DNA of 64,000 nt from Rhizobiaceae bacterium (lineage in GTDB: Bacteria > Pseudomonadota > Alphaproteobacteria > Rhizobiales > Rhizobiaceae). The stretch spans positions 1 through 64,000 of the forward strand of contig JARGOF010000023.1 in NCBI GenBank assembly GCA_029212415.1, given 5' to 3'. Shown piece by piece: positions 10,794-20,449 of the stretch. A program made the translations under genes and the position numbers. The first letter of the stretch is position 1; each line of letters begins with the position of its first letter. The notes below the pieces were generated by a model. It searched no databases, was not told the origin of the DNA, and saw nothing but the letters and a program-made list of their open reading frames with translations.

Positions 10794-12461
10794 TCACAAA
10801 TTCTCCGATAGCAGCCGCCCCGCAGCGGCCCTTGCCTCATCGGTGATGGACGCGCCGGCGAGCATTCTGGCGATCTCTTCCTGTCGGGCGTCCTGATCCA
10901 TCAGGCTGACGCTGGTGGTCAGAGATTCGCCACCGTCCATGGCCTTGGCGATCAGCAGATGGGTGGAGGCCCGCGCGGCGACCTGCGGCGCATGGGTGAC
11001 CGAGAGCACCTGGACATTGCCGGAAAGCCGCTTCAGCCGCTGACCGATGGCATCGGCGACAGCGCCACCCACACCGGTATCAATCTCATCAAAGACCAAA
11101 GTCGGCGCGGAACCACGGTCGGCCAGCGCAACTTTCAGCGCCAGAAGAAAACGCGACAATTCACCGCCCGAGGCAACCTTCAAAATGGGGCCGGCACGGG
11201 TCCCCGGATTGGTTCTGACGTGAAAGGCCACATGGTCAATGCCATCGGCACCGCCCTGCTCCACATTGCTTTCGACCTGCACGAGAAATTCCGCCCGTTC
11301 GAGCTTCAGTGCAGGCAATTCGGCCATCACCGCACCGGACAGCGCTTCTGCGGTCAAATGGCGCTGTTCGGACAAGGCCTGAGCGGCAGAGATGTAGCGG
11401 CTTTTCGCCTCTGCAACCACCTCGTCAAGCTCCGCCATCTTTTCCTCGCCGGCATCAAGCTCAGCCAGTTCAGCCACCATGCGCGCGGCAAGCGCAGGCA
11501 ATTCAGACACCGGAACGGAATATTTGCGTGCAGCGGCACGCAACGCAAACAACCGCTCTTCACAGCTCTCGAGTTCGCGCGGATCAAATTCAGCGTTGCG
11601 TATGGCCGCTTCCGTTGCCATTTGCGCATCTGACAACAGGTTGACCGCGCCATCCATGGCCACAATGATATCGTCCAGCAAACCGGGCACTTCTGCCGTC
11701 TTGCGTTCCAGTTTGCGCAACAGCGAACTGAGAATGGGAACCGGAGATGCATGGCCAGACAGAATATCGTTGGCCTCATTGACGTCTGCGGCAATCTTTT
11801 CCGCTTTCATCATGCGCGCGCGCTGTTCGGCAAGTTCGTCTTCCTCGCCATCAATCGGCGTCAGGATTTCGAGTTCCTCGACACTGGCGCGCAAATAGTC
11901 GGCTTCACGGGCAGCTTCCTCCACCCTGGCGCGATGTTCGGCAGCGCGTTTGGCGGATTTGCGCCAATGGGCATAAAGCCTGCCGACATCTGCAGCAATG
12001 GATTGCAGGGAGCCAAAGGCATCCAGCAGGTTGCGATGGGCATCCGGTTCGACAAGGGCGCGATCATCATGCTGACCGTGGATTTCCACCAGCAATTGCC
12101 CCGCCTGGCGCATCAGGGACACGCTGGCGGGTTGATCGTTGATAAACACACGGGTACGACCGTCGGCGTTTTGCGTGCGCCGAAATATCAGGTCGCCATC
12201 ATCATCGAGACCGTTTTCGCGCAAGAGAAGACGCGCCGGGTGATCCATAGGCACATCAAACACCGCAGTCACCTGACCGCCTTTGGCGCCCTGTCGGACC
12301 AAACTGCCATCGCCGCGCGCACCCAGCGCCAGAGACAGGCTGTCCAGCAGAATGGATTTTCCCGCACCGGTCTCGCCGGTGAGAACAGACAGCCCCCTCT
12401 CAAACCCGAGATCAAGGCGTTCGATCAGAACGATATCCCGGATCGACAGGTGTGCAAGCAT
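10794..12461 (-). CDS. recN: DNA repair protein RecN
   Basis: A 555-residue SMC-like ATPase for double-strand break repair. Walker A is GETGAGKSILLDSL (~30-43), the ABC signature region is VASGGELSRFLLALK, and Walker B is TLVFDEIDTGVGG (~455). The central part is rich in Glu, Ala and Arg, as expected of the antiparallel coiled coil. It lies 12 bp downstream of bamD. No alphaproteobacterial SOS box (GTTC-N7-GTTC) is visible just upstream, so it is likely read through from the bamD promoter. Confidence 0.96.
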   Translation of the reverse strand: MLAHLSIRDIVLIERLDLGFERGLSVLTGETGAGKSILLDSLSLALGARGDGSLVRQGAKGGQVTAVFDVPMDHPARLLLRENGLDDDGDLIFRRTQNADGRTRVFINDQPASVSLMRQAGQLLVEIHGQHDDRALVEPDAHRNLLDAFGSLQSIAADVGRLYAHWRKSAKRAAEHRARVEEAAREADYLRASVEELEILTPIDGEEDELAEQRARMMKAEKIAADVNEANDILSGHASPVPILSSLLRKLERKTAEVPGLLDDIIVAMDGAVNLLSDAQMATEAAIRNAEFDPRELESCEERLFALRAAARKYSVPVSELPALAARMVAELAELDAGEEKMAELDEVVAEAKSRYISAAQALSEQRHLTAEALSGAVMAELPALKLERAEFLVQVESNVEQGGADGIDHVAFHVRTNPGTRAGPILKVASGGELSRFLLALKVALADRGSAPTLVFDEIDTGVGGAVADAIGQRLKRLSGNVQVLSVTHAPQVAARASTHLLIAKAMDGGESLTTSVSLMDQDARQEEIARMLAGASITDEARAAAGRLLSENL

Positions 12462-12473
12462 GGGGTTCCCGTA

Positions 12474-13343
12474 TCAGCTATCCGCGCCGAGCAGACGTTT
12501 TCCCGCACGCGCAATCCATGACCCTCGGTTTTCGCGAGGCTGAAGGCCTTCTTTCTGCAGCAGCTTGTAAGCGTCAGCATACCATTGGCTGTCTGGATAA
12601 TTGTGACCCAGAACCGCGGCAACAGCCTGTGCATCGGTCGTCAGACCCATGGCAAAATAGACTTCAACCAGACGCGACAGGGCTTCTTCCACTTGCCGCG
12701 TATTGGGATAGGTTTCGACCACACCGCGGAAGCGATTGAGAGCTGCCGCATATTCCTTGCGCTCCTGGTAATAGCGGCCAATCTGCATTTCCTGACCGGC
12801 CAGCTGGTCGCGAGCAAAACGTATCTTGATTTCGGAATCGGTCACATATTCAGAATCGGGATAACGCTGCAGAATTTCCTGGAAGGCGGCAATCGCACTG
12901 CGCGCCGTCTTCTGGTCGCGCGTCACCTGAGGTATCTGCTTGTAATAGGAAAGACCGACCAGATAATAGGCGTAAGCCGTATCTTCTGAATTGGGATAGA
13001 GGCTGATGTAGCGCCGGGCCGTGTTGATTGAATCCGAGTAGCGACCCATCCGGTAGTTGGCGAATGAATTCAGCACCATGGATTTGCGGGCGAACTCTGA
13101 ATAAGGATGCTGTTTGTCAATCGCATTGAATTTTTGCGATGCCTCGGAAAACTTCCCCGACTTCAAATTGGCAAGGGCCTGATTGTAAAGCACATCAGCC
13201 GGTTCAATCTCGACATTCAATGCCGTGATATCGATATCCTTGTCACCCATGCATCCGCCGAGCACAGACGTACTGACAAGAAGGACCGCCAAAACCAGAC
13301 CACGTACAACTTTGTTCAACGGAACCAGCCCCCAATTCAACAT
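12474..13343 (-). CDS. bamD: Outer membrane assembly lipoprotein BamD
   Basis: A 289-residue lipoprotein of the beta-barrel assembly machinery. The start at 13343 gives a signal sequence [15 protein letters not shown] ending in the lipobox LGGC, so the mature protein begins at Cys and is anchored in the outer membrane. Repeated TPR helices follow, such as [41 protein letters not shown] and [15 protein letters not shown], with the BamD-typical pattern of acquiring segments ended by YPNS/YPDS. The frame is open 40 codons further upstream, but GAGG before 13343 and the signal peptide decide the start. Confidence 0.95.
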   Translation of the reverse strand: MLNWGLVPLNKVVRGLVLAVLLVSTSVLGGCMGDKDIDITALNVEIEPADVLYNQALANLKSGKFSEASQKFNAIDKQHPYSEFARKSMVLNSFANYRMGRYSDSINTARRYISLYPNSEDTAYAYYLVGLSYYKQIPQVTRDQKTARSAIAAFQEILQRYPDSEYVTDSEIKIRFARDQLAGQEMQIGRYYQERKEYAAALNRFRGVVETYPNTRQVEEALSRLVEVYFAMGLTTDAQAVAAVLGHNYPDSQWYADAYKLLQKEGLQPRENRGSWIARAGKRLLGADS

Positions 13344-13645
13344 ATTGGTACATACCTCAAATACTGTCCGCCGGGACACCTGTCGTGAATCACGACCACC
13401 TGACGGAAATACCACAAAATTACATCCATGCAGGTATTTCAAACGAAATCTGAAATTCCCCACACACGCATATACATTCCTGCCGGACAGTCATAGCCAC
13501 GAACCCCTATGGGCCGCAACGTCTTGCGTATTCTTTGGTACATTTTTATGGCAACAACAAGTGCAAAGGCACCTGATAATGTGACCGGATTGGAGCCGGA
13601 ACGACCAAATGGATTGTTGCAGACAATTTGCTTTGGGCTCCTGAA

Positions 13646-13680
13646 ATGAAAAAGGCCACGCTGGTTGTGCCAGCGAGGCC
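13646..13680 (-). terminator. Rho-independent terminator of lpxC
   Basis: The stem GGCC-A-CGCTGG/CCAGCG-A-GGCC (13654-13664 with 13670-13680; one A/A mismatch) is followed on the minus strand by TTTTT and a T-rich tail. It lies 30 bp past the lpxC stop. The rest of the 366-bp gap between bamD and lpxC (13344-13709) holds no convincing gene and must contain the bamD promoter. Confidence 0.85.
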
Positions 13681-13709
13681 ATCACGGATTTGCAGTCAAA
13701 ACGATCCTG

Positions 13710-14672
13710 TCACATCCAGGGAGAATACATGGGACTGCTGACTGCAACCAGATCGCCACCACGGCTCAAGCTGATGGGCTGTTGCAAAGGCCGTGTCGTC
13801 TCGACGACCTCATAGGCGCTGGCATCATTGAGCAAGGCCTTCAAGGCCAGCGAATTGAGTTTGTGTCCACCACGGTAGGACCGGTAACAACCGATGAATT
13901 TTGTGCCGGCAAGGGCAAGATCGCCAACGGCATCAAGTGTCTTGTGTCTTACGAATTCATTCTTGAAGCGCAGACCTTCCGGGTTGATGACGGTATTGTC
14001 GTCACTGATGACGACCGAATTTTCCAGTGAAGACCCCAGTGCATGGCCCGACGCCCACAGAAACTCCACGTCACGCATGAAGCCGAAGGTGCGCGCCCGG
14101 GCAAGCTCATTGCGGAATGTCTTCGGGTTGATGTCGCCCTTCCAGGACTGACGCCCGATCAACGAACATTCGAAATCGATATCGATTTCAAACCGGGTTC
14201 CCTCATAGGGCACAAACTCGGCCCAGGAACCACCGGCTTCGACGCGGACCGGTTTGACCACCCGCAGGTAACGCCGTTTGGTGCTCAGAATATCCACTTC
14301 TGCGCGGTCCAGCGCATCCAGGAAAACAATCGAGCTGCCATCCATGATCGGCGCTTCAGCGCGATCAATGTCAACGATGATATTGTCGATTTCCATGGCG
14401 TAGAATGCCGCCATCAGATGTTCGACGGTTGCGACACTGGCCCCTTCTGCATCCCCAAGGACGGTACAAAGGTCAGTCGCTGAAACCTGCGAAGCAACGG
14501 CTCTGAGCCGGTGCACTTCACCATTTTCCATGGTACGCTGAAAGACGATGCCGGTATCGGCCTCGGCAGGACGGAATGTAATGGATACTTTGATACCGCT
14601 ATGAACCCCAACGCCTGAAAGAGACGTTTCATTCACAATCGTCGTTTGATAGCCAAAACAGTCAATACTCAT
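13710..14672 (-). CDS. lpxC: UDP-3-O-acyl-N-acetylglucosamine deacetylase
   Basis: A 320-residue zinc enzyme for the committed step of lipid A synthesis. The zinc and catalytic motifs are all present: EHLMAAFYAMEIDN (His ~80), FVRHKTLDAVGDLAL (His and Asp zinc ligands, ~240) and GHKLN (general acid His, ~265). The early motif TSLSGVGVHSG matches the substrate-binding loop. The start at 14672 (ATGAGTATTGAC) was preferred to a TTG ten codons upstream. The gene sits after ftsZ, as in other Hyphomicrobiales, but a terminator and a long AT-rich gap separate them, so it has its own promoter. Confidence 0.96.
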   Translation of the reverse strand: MSIDCFGYQTTIVNETSLSGVGVHSGIKVSITFRPAEADTGIVFQRTMENGEVHRLRAVASQVSATDLCTVLGDAEGASVATVEHLMAAFYAMEIDNIIVDIDRAEAPIMDGSSIVFLDALDRAEVDILSTKRRYLRVVKPVRVEAGGSWAEFVPYEGTRFEIDIDFECSLIGRQSWKGDINPKTFRNELARARTFGFMRDVEFLWASGHALGSSLENSVVISDDNTVINPEGLRFKNEFVRHKTLDAVGDLALAGTKFIGCYRSYRGGHKLNSLALKALLNDASAYEVVETTRPLQQPISLSRGGDLVAVSSPMYSPWM

Positions 14673-14942
14673 AAAATCAAGCCTGATACCTACAGTCGGC
14701 AAAATCGAACATTTCTGAAAATTGTTTGCAGCTAAAAACCACTCAAATTTTAAGTATGTTCAGATAACGCCATGTCCCAATAATTTCCCCTACGGGCAAA
14801 CGATACGTGTCGCATCGGGACAATCCAAATCACGGTTCTTTACGAAATGTTACCGTTGGATTTTTATATGATATCAATATGTTAAGCTATGATCACAGGA
14901 CATAACAAACAGTTAATATTACACAATGATTCGCGCTTTTGA
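14673..14942. other. AT-rich intergenic region between ftsZ and lpxC
   Basis: About 270 bases without a gene, clearly AT-richer than its surroundings. It must carry the lpxC promoter on the minus strand. TTGATA and TATAAA-like hexamers occur around 14860-14885, but I cannot fix a promoter with confidence. Confidence 0.4.
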
Positions 14943-14976
14943 AAAAAATCGGGGCGATTCCACAAGAACCGCCCCG
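14943..14976 (-). terminator. Rho-independent terminator of ftsZ
   Basis: The stem CGGGGCG/CGCCCCG (14950-14956 with 14970-14976) is extended by TTC/GAA after one mismatch. On the minus strand a run of seven T follows almost at once (14949-14942). It lies about 35 bp after the ftsZ stop and ends the ddl-ftsQ-ftsA-ftsZ transcript. Confidence 0.9.
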
Positions 14977-15009
14977 AAAAACCCACAATTTGAGTCGTCA
15001 ATTTTTCCT

Positions 15010-16674
15010 TTACATCGCCTGCCGGCGAAGGAAAGCCGGAATTTCCAGCTGATCATCTTCACTTTGCGCTTTCGGCTGCGCCCGGACCTGGTCTTCGGGA
15101 CCTGATCTGCGCGGTGCATACATGCTGGCTTCAGCCGACAATGGACGCCGTTCAGTTGCAGGTGCAGCAGGTGCTCTTGGCGCGGCTGCAACACCGTCTT
15201 CATCGCCGTGACGGCCAAGGCTGTTGGAAATACGTTTCAACAGCCCCATTGGTCCGCGTTCATCATGTACATCGGACTGTCCTGCGGGACGCATCTGACG
15301 CGCTGCTTCCGCCTGTACAACCGGAGGGAAATCCTCGATGCGGGGCATCCGGACATTTTGAGCCTGCGGCTGCACCTGCGGTGCTTCCTGTGCGACGACC
15401 TGCGGTGCAGGGGCTGGTGGCGCAGCATGGATTGGTGCTGCCGGCTGCGGCGTGGCGCGGCTTGGAGCCGCAACCCTTGGCTGTTCGGTCTGCGCAAACA
15501 ATTTGCTGTGCGGCGTAAAGTCTTCAACCTCGCGGTCGCTGATATTTGGTACAGCGATGCTCAGTTCCTGCTCAAGTTCAGCCTCGGCAAGCCTGATCGT
15601 GTCTTCCACCGGATCGGCAATCGGCGCAGCAACAGCTGCCGGTTGCTCGACGGGCTTGTTGACAGGACGCGGCTGCGCAGGTGTCCGCTGAACGAATTCC
15701 GCACCAGCCTGACGGTCAATGCCGGTGGCCACAACGGAAACCCGGATAATGCCTTCCAGATCTTCATCAAAGGTTGCACCCAGGATGATGTTCGCTTCTG
15801 AATCGACTTCTTCGCGTATACGGGTCGCAGCTTCATCCACTTCAAACAGCGTCATGTCGCGGCCGCCGGTGATCGAAATCAGCAGTCCCTGTGCACCCTT
15901 CATGGATGTTTCATCCAGCAGCGGGTTGGAGATTGCAGCTTCTGCTGCAGCCATTGCCCGCGCTTCGCCGGAAGCCTCTCCCGTGCCCATCATGGCTCTG
16001 CCCATTTCGCGCATAACAGAGCGAACATCAGCAAAATCAAGATTGATGAGGCCTTCCTTGACCATCAGGTCCGTGATGCAGGCAACACCTGAATAGAGCA
16101 CCTGGTCGGCCATGCCGAAGGCATCGGCAAAGGTTGTCTTGTCATTGGCAATGCGAAACAGGTTCTGGTTGGGAATGACGATCAGCGTGTCAACACAGCT
16201 CTGCAGTTCCAGGATACCTTCTTCGGCAATGCGCATGCGGCGCTGGCCTTCGAAATGGAACGGCTTGGTAACAACACCAACGGTCAGGATACCACGGTCA
16301 CGTGCGGCCTGGGCAACGACGGGCGCAGCCCCGGTTCCCGTTCCACCGCCCATGCCGGCAGTCACGAAACACATATGCGTGCTGTTGAGGTGATCATTGA
16401 TCTCGTCGATGCACTCGCGTGCCGCCGCGCAGCCGACTTCCGGCTGCGAGCCGGCGCCCAGACCTTCGGTAACCGCGACACCCATCTGGATGACCCGATC
16501 GGCCTTGGTCATGGTCAGCGCCTGAGCATCGGTATTGGCGACAACGAAGTCGACACCCTGGAGCCCAGCATTGATCATGTTGTTTACGGCATTGCCGCCG
16601 CCGCCGCCGACACCGAATACGGTGATCCTTGGCTTGAGTTCGGTAATGTCCGGCTTCTGCAGATTGATAGTCAT
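15010..16674 (-). CDS. ftsZ: Cell division protein FtsZ, long alphaproteobacterial form
   Basis: A 554-residue tubulin-like GTPase that forms the division ring. The GTP-binding signature is [18 protein letters not shown] (~105), preceded by [14 protein letters not shown]; the T7 loop is [12 protein letters not shown]. Residues ~320-535 are a proline/alanine/glutamine-rich disordered linker, far longer than in E. coli (383 aa in total) but usual for Hyphomicrobiales. The C-terminal peptide is [15 protein letters not shown], the FtsA/ZapA docking site. The start at 16674 follows AAGGTGCC; a frame extension of seven codons exists upstream. Confidence 0.97.
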   Translation of the reverse strand: MTINLQKPDITELKPRITVFGVGGGGGNAVNNMINAGLQGVDFVVANTDAQALTMTKADRVIQMGVAVTEGLGAGSQPEVGCAAARECIDEINDHLNSTHMCFVTAGMGGGTGTGAAPVVAQAARDRGILTVGVVTKPFHFEGQRRMRIAEEGILELQSCVDTLIVIPNQNLFRIANDKTTFADAFGMADQVLYSGVACITDLMVKEGLINLDFADVRSVMREMGRAMMGTGEASGEARAMAAAEAAISNPLLDETSMKGAQGLLISITGGRDMTLFEVDEAATRIREEVDSEANIILGATFDEDLEGIIRVSVVATGIDRQAGAEFVQRTPAQPRPVNKPVEQPAAVAAPIADPVEDTIRLAEAELEQELSIAVPNISDREVEDFTPHSKLFAQTEQPRVAAPSRATPQPAAPIHAAPPAPAPQVVAQEAPQVQPQAQNVRMPRIEDFPPVVQAEAARQMRPAGQSDVHDERGPMGLLKRISNSLGRHGDEDGVAAAPRAPAAPATERRPLSAEASMYAPRRSGPEDQVRAQPKAQSEDDQLEIPAFLRRQAM

Positions 16675-16732
16675 GGCACCTTGTTCCCTTTTCAACTCGT
16701 GGCCGTTCTGTCCTGTGTGGGCAGTCCGGATC

Positions 16733-18064
16733 CTAAAAACTTTCTTTCAACCATTGTCCGACGCGGGAAAAACGGCCACCACCGTCTGCAACCCTGTATC
16801 GCGCTGCCCGCTCGCCGCTCCGGCTCTCCAATGAAGCGATCTGCGGGTAGATCATCAGCCCGACCGCAGTCGAGAAAGCCGGCCCCTTGGCCGCTGCCGG
16901 CAACCCGGCAATGCCGAGTGGACGACCTATGCGGACATTACGGGCAAGTATGCGCCTGGCTGAATCCGTTATGCCGGTCAGTTGGCTTGCGCCTCCGGTC
17001 AAAACGATGCGTCGTCCCACCAGCGGTGCGTAGCCCGAGCTTTGCAAGCGGTCGCGGATCATCTCCAGCGTCTCCTCTATGCGCGCTCTGACAATGCGGC
17101 CCACGAGGGCCTTTGGCATCTGCATTGGCAGGTCTTGTTCGCTGTCCCCGATAGGAGGAACAGAAATCGTGTCATGATCATTGCCGGTCATCGGCAGGGC
17201 CGAGCCGTGAACGACCTTCAGCCGTTCGGCATCTTCAAGCCGTGTCGACAGGCCACGGGCCAGATCCATCGTCACATGATGGCCACCCAGCGCGATGGCA
17301 TCGGCATGCACCATACGGCCTTCGGCAAAGACGGAAATTGTTGTCGTGCCGCCACCCATGTCGATACAGGCGCAGCCGATTTCGGCCTCGTCATCGACCA
17401 GGGCAGCCAGTCCGCTGGCATAGGGTGTCGCCACCATCGCCTCGACGGTCAGATGCGCCCGGTTGATGCACAATTCGAGATTGCGCAGCGGCGCCTGTTC
17501 GGCCGTCAGCACATGCATGTCGACGCCCAGATGATCGCCATACATGCCAAGTGGATCACGGATCGAGCGTTCACCATCAAGGCTGTAGCCGGTTGGCAGC
17601 GAGTGCAGCACCGCCCGGTCGGAGGTGACGATCTGTCCGGCAGCTGCGGCAAGCACCTTGCGCAGGTCTGACGATTCGACCTCGTGACCGCCCAGATTGA
17701 TCGCAGCGGAATAAAGATCGCTCTTGATGCGTCCGGCGGAGACATTGACGATCAGCGATTCAACCGTCAGGTTCGCCCGCTTTTCGGCGGTATGAACCGC
17801 CATGCGCACACAGTTTTCAACCGCTTCCAGATCGGCAATGACACCGGCCTTGACGCCATGCGACTTGTGATGGCCAACGCCGATGATCTGAACATCATGG
17901 GTGCGCCCCGGCAGCAGCCGCGTTTCTTCACGCGGCACCAGCCTGCCGATCAGGCAGACCACTTTTGTCGAACCGATATCCAGAACGGTCACAACATTGG
18001 AGCGTTTTGGCGGCAGCGGCCTGAGATGTGGCACCGTAAAGGAAGAGGACCGGAAAACGCTCAT
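16733..18064 (-). CDS. ftsA: Cell division protein FtsA
   Basis: A 443-residue actin-like protein that tethers FtsZ to the membrane. The ATP-binding motifs are [15 protein letters not shown] (phosphate 1, ~27), [16 protein letters not shown] (phosphate 2, ~230) and [12 protein letters not shown] (adenosine, ~375). The SHS2 (1C) subdomain lies between the first two. The C-terminus ([13 protein letters not shown]) is an amphipathic helix suited to membrane binding. The start overlaps the end of ftsQ by four bases (ATGA). Confidence 0.96.
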   Translation of the reverse strand: MSVFRSSSFTVPHLRPLPPKRSNVVTVLDIGSTKVVCLIGRLVPREETRLLPGRTHDVQIIGVGHHKSHGVKAGVIADLEAVENCVRMAVHTAEKRANLTVESLIVNVSAGRIKSDLYSAAINLGGHEVESSDLRKVLAAAAGQIVTSDRAVLHSLPTGYSLDGERSIRDPLGMYGDHLGVDMHVLTAEQAPLRNLELCINRAHLTVEAMVATPYASGLAALVDDEAEIGCACIDMGGGTTTISVFAEGRMVHADAIALGGHHVTMDLARGLSTRLEDAERLKVVHGSALPMTGNDHDTISVPPIGDSEQDLPMQMPKALVGRIVRARIEETLEMIRDRLQSSGYAPLVGRRIVLTGGASQLTGITDSARRILARNVRIGRPLGIAGLPAAAKGPAFSTAVGLMIYPQIASLESRSGERAARYRVADGGGRFSRVGQWLKESF

Positions 18065-18996
18065 GAATTGCGCTCCTGACTCTTCAGCATGGTTTCGCGT
18101 TCCTTGAGCGCAGCGGCACGGCGCAGGACTGCCTCATCCGACAGACCAACGGTCACCCGGTCGCTCAAACGCAGGTCGACAGAAACAATGTCGCGCTCCA
18201 GCAGATCCTGCTGGTCATCGTATTTGCGCAGCTTGGCGATGGCGGCCTGCATATTGTGCTCCGGCAGACGCACGGTCACACCATTGTCCAGCCTGACATC
18301 CCAGCGCCGGTCGGCCACTCTTATATAGGCCTTGATGCGCGACCGAAGCTGCGGCCAGCTGTCGATAGCCGCAAGAAGCGTCTCGGCATGGGTGTCGGCG
18401 CCAAAGCCGACGAACAGCGGCAGATGGTTGAATTTGTCATTGGTAAGCGGCGAGATCACTGCGCCATTCTTCTCGATCAGCGAAAGTGCCTGTCCGTGCT
18501 GCCAGATGCCGAAGGCCTGTCGTTCCGTCAGCCTGACATCGATGACATCGGGATAGACCTTGCGCACATCGGCACTGGCCACCCATGGCAGCGCCATGAT
18601 CATACGACGCACATCATCCACATCCATGGTGATGAGCGACGTATGACCATCCAGACCAAGCTGCTGAACAATGGAGATCGGGGAGGTTTCGACATTGCCT
18701 GCAACATCGATCCGGTCAATGGCAAAACCGACCATCGAGGTTGCGTCCTCGGTCAGCGCCCGCAAATGTCCGCCCTGAACAACACCATAAAGCCCGGTCA
18801 GGCCGAAAAGGCCGGCGACGGCAAAGGCGCCGAGATGACGCGGCAGAGCAACTCGGCCTTCCATCAGGGCATTCAAAAACAGCGCCGGGCGGCGCAGAAC
18901 GCGCGGCAATACGGCAACAAAATCCGCCGAACCGCTGCTGAAGCGATCCTCGGCAGTTCGTTTTTTGCCTACCAGCGTGTTCTTCAACGCGTACAA
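18061..18996 (-). CDS. ftsQ: Cell division protein FtsQ
   Basis: A 311-residue bitopic divisome protein. A cytoplasmic N-terminus is followed by one membrane segment ([16 protein letters not shown], ~75-95), then a POTRA domain ([24 protein letters not shown]..., ~107-180) and the FtsQ beta domain. The start codon is TTG at 18996, supported by GGAGG seven bases upstream and lying within the last codons of ddl, giving a 13-bp overlap. No in-frame ATG gives a better fit before the membrane segment. Confidence 0.93.
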   Translation of the reverse strand: MYALKNTLVGKKRTAEDRFSSGSADFVAVLPRVLRRPALFLNALMEGRVALPRHLGAFAVAGLFGLTGLYGVVQGGHLRALTEDATSMVGFAIDRIDVAGNVETSPISIVQQLGLDGHTSLITMDVDDVRRMIMALPWVASADVRKVYPDVIDVRLTERQAFGIWQHGQALSLIEKNGAVISPLTNDKFNHLPLFVGFGADTHAETLLAAIDSWPQLRSRIKAYIRVADRRWDVRLDNGVTVRLPEHNMQAAIAKLRKYDDQQDLLERDIVSVDLRLSDRVTVGLSDEAVLRRAAALKERETMLKSQERNS

Positions 18997-19910
18997 GAAG
19001 CGTCCTCCACCATCCAGGTTAACAGTTCGCCGAAACCATATCCGGCGTGTTCTGCAAGTTCGGGCACCAGCGAGGTCGGGGTCATGCCGGGCTGCGTATT
19101 GACCTCCAACCAGACCAGTTCACCATCTTCGGAAAATCGGTCGTCGTAACGGAAGTCAGAACGGCTGATGCCTCGACACCCGAGAGCCTGGTGCGCCATC
19201 AGGGACACCTTCTGTATTTTTTGGTAAATATTTGGTAAAATTTTTGCCGGACAGGCGTGATTTGATCCACCTTTAATATATTTTGAATCAAAATCGTAGA
19301 AACTGTGACCAATTGGCATGATTTCGATGACACCAAGCGCCTGATCGCCCATCACGGCACAGGTCAACTCCCGTCCGTAAACGAATCGCTCCACCATCAC
19401 CCGCTCCCCGTGCGTCCAGTCGCCGGAGCCCAGAATCTGCGGTGGGTGCGCCTGCCCTTCCTGAACAATCACCACACCAAGGCTTGAGCCTTCATTCACG
19501 GGCTTGACCACATAGGGCGGTTTCATCGGGTGCTCCTGGCCAATATCGCCGCGATTCATCACCCGTTCTTCGGCGACCTTGATGCCGACAGCCGCCGCAA
19601 TGCGTTTGGCCTGCTGCTTGTCCATGGCGATGGCCGAGGCCGTGACGCCGGAATGCGTATAGGGAATTTCGAGATACTCCAGAATCCCCTGGATCCGGCC
19701 ATCCTCACCATAGGGTCCGTGCAGCGCATTGAAGGCCACATCCGGTTTGAGCTTTGCTAGCACCTCGGAGACATGGTGGTCGACATCCACCCGGGTGACA
19801 CGATAGCCGACGGCTTCCAGCGCATCAGCGCAGGCATTGCCCGAAGACAGACTGACAGGCCGCTCTGCCGAAAACCCACCCATCAAGACCGCTACATGTT
19901 TTTTGTCCAC
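18984..19910 (-). CDS. ddl: D-alanine--D-alanine ligase
   Basis: A 308-residue ATP-grasp enzyme making the D-Ala-D-Ala dipeptide of peptidoglycan. The visible motifs are [20 protein letters not shown] (N-terminal substrate loop), [18 protein letters not shown] (~70-88), [15 protein letters not shown] (ATP-binding lysine loop), SRSDFRYD and [17 protein letters not shown] (Mg ligands, ~270-285). The start is GTG at 19910 with AGGAA six bases before it; an open frame of 27 codons upstream lacks the family pattern. It is the first gene of the retained cluster. murC and murB, which usually precede it, are absent, and a decayed copy of its 5' end lies at 22384-22500. Confidence 0.95.
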   Translation of the reverse strand: MDKKHVAVLMGGFSAERPVSLSSGNACADALEAVGYRVTRVDVDHHVSEVLAKLKPDVAFNALHGPYGEDGRIQGILEYLEIPYTHSGVTASAIAMDKQQAKRIAAAVGIKVAEERVMNRGDIGQEHPMKPPYVVKPVNEGSSLGVVIVQEGQAHPPQILGSGDWTHGERVMVERFVYGRELTCAVMGDQALGVIEIMPIGHSFYDFDSKYIKGGSNHACPAKILPNIYQKIQKVSLMAHQALGCRGISRSDFRYDDRFSEDGELVWLEVNTQPGMTPTSLVPELAEHAGYGFGELLTWMVEDASCTR

Positions 19911-20392
19911 GCCAATTCCTTTCCCGTGCCGCGTCCCGGCAACAGATTGAGCTCGAGTCCTCTCGCAATCGTACGAGCTGATTCGACTCAAAATACGGAA
20001 ACACTAACCCAGTAGAATCAGAGAGTTGCAGCCACTGCAACCGTTTTTGGTGAGAAATTGGGATTTTGGGCGATGCGCTGGAGTGACGGGAAAGCGATTG
20101 ACGGAGAAACGGCAACGATGGATACGGACTCTCTTTTCAGTAAAATTGCGTTGCCTTCCTGCACAAAATCGTAAAAACCCGGTAAAGCGTGTCGCCTTGA
20201 GATCCAGCGGGAGGCGAGACGGGATTCGAGACGCGCGTGTCCGTCGGGAGAGCCTCCCGAAACGGTCAGATCGGTCTTGATCATCAATTTTTGGTATAAA
20301 ATAAATTACTTGCAACTGCTTGCCTATCAACCACTAACAATCCTATTGGTTAGATAGCGCGTGAAGCGGCTATTCTGCTCACGCCTTTTTTT
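19911..20392. other. Intergenic region between divergent ddl and the first EAL gene
   Basis: About 480 bases with no convincing gene; open frames on both strands lack a ribosome site and a recognisable pattern. It holds two perfect dyads, GTTGCAG-CCA-CTGCAAC (20025-20041) and TCGGGAG-AGC-CTCCCGA (20244-20260). The second half, from about 20311, recurs upstream of the second EAL gene. It must contain the promoters of both divergent genes. Confidence 0.5.
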
Positions 20393-20432
20393 GAACAATT
20401 GTTCTCATTGGAATACTTGTTCTTAATAGAAC
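20393..20432 (+). promoter_or_regulatory. Paired palindromes in the leader of EAL gene A
   Basis: GAACAATTGTTC (20393-20404, a perfect 12-bp palindrome) and GTTCT-TAAT-AGAAC (20419-20432) share GAAC/GTTC half-sites. They lie 18-57 bases before the ATG at 20450. Both are kept in copy B. They may be an operator or part of a structured leader. Confidence 0.45.
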
Positions 20433-20449
20433 TGCTCTTAAAGTGCGTC

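Noticed and set aside
20018-20287. Minus-strand frame of 89 residues between ddl and EAL copy A
   Set aside because: No ribosome site and no recognisable pattern. Part of the stretch is duplicated as non-coding leader, so I treat it as intergenic.
20393-20432. SOS (LexA) box in the EAL leader
   Set aside because: Alphaproteobacterial boxes are GTTC-N7-GTTC; the direct GTTC spacing here is 14 bases.
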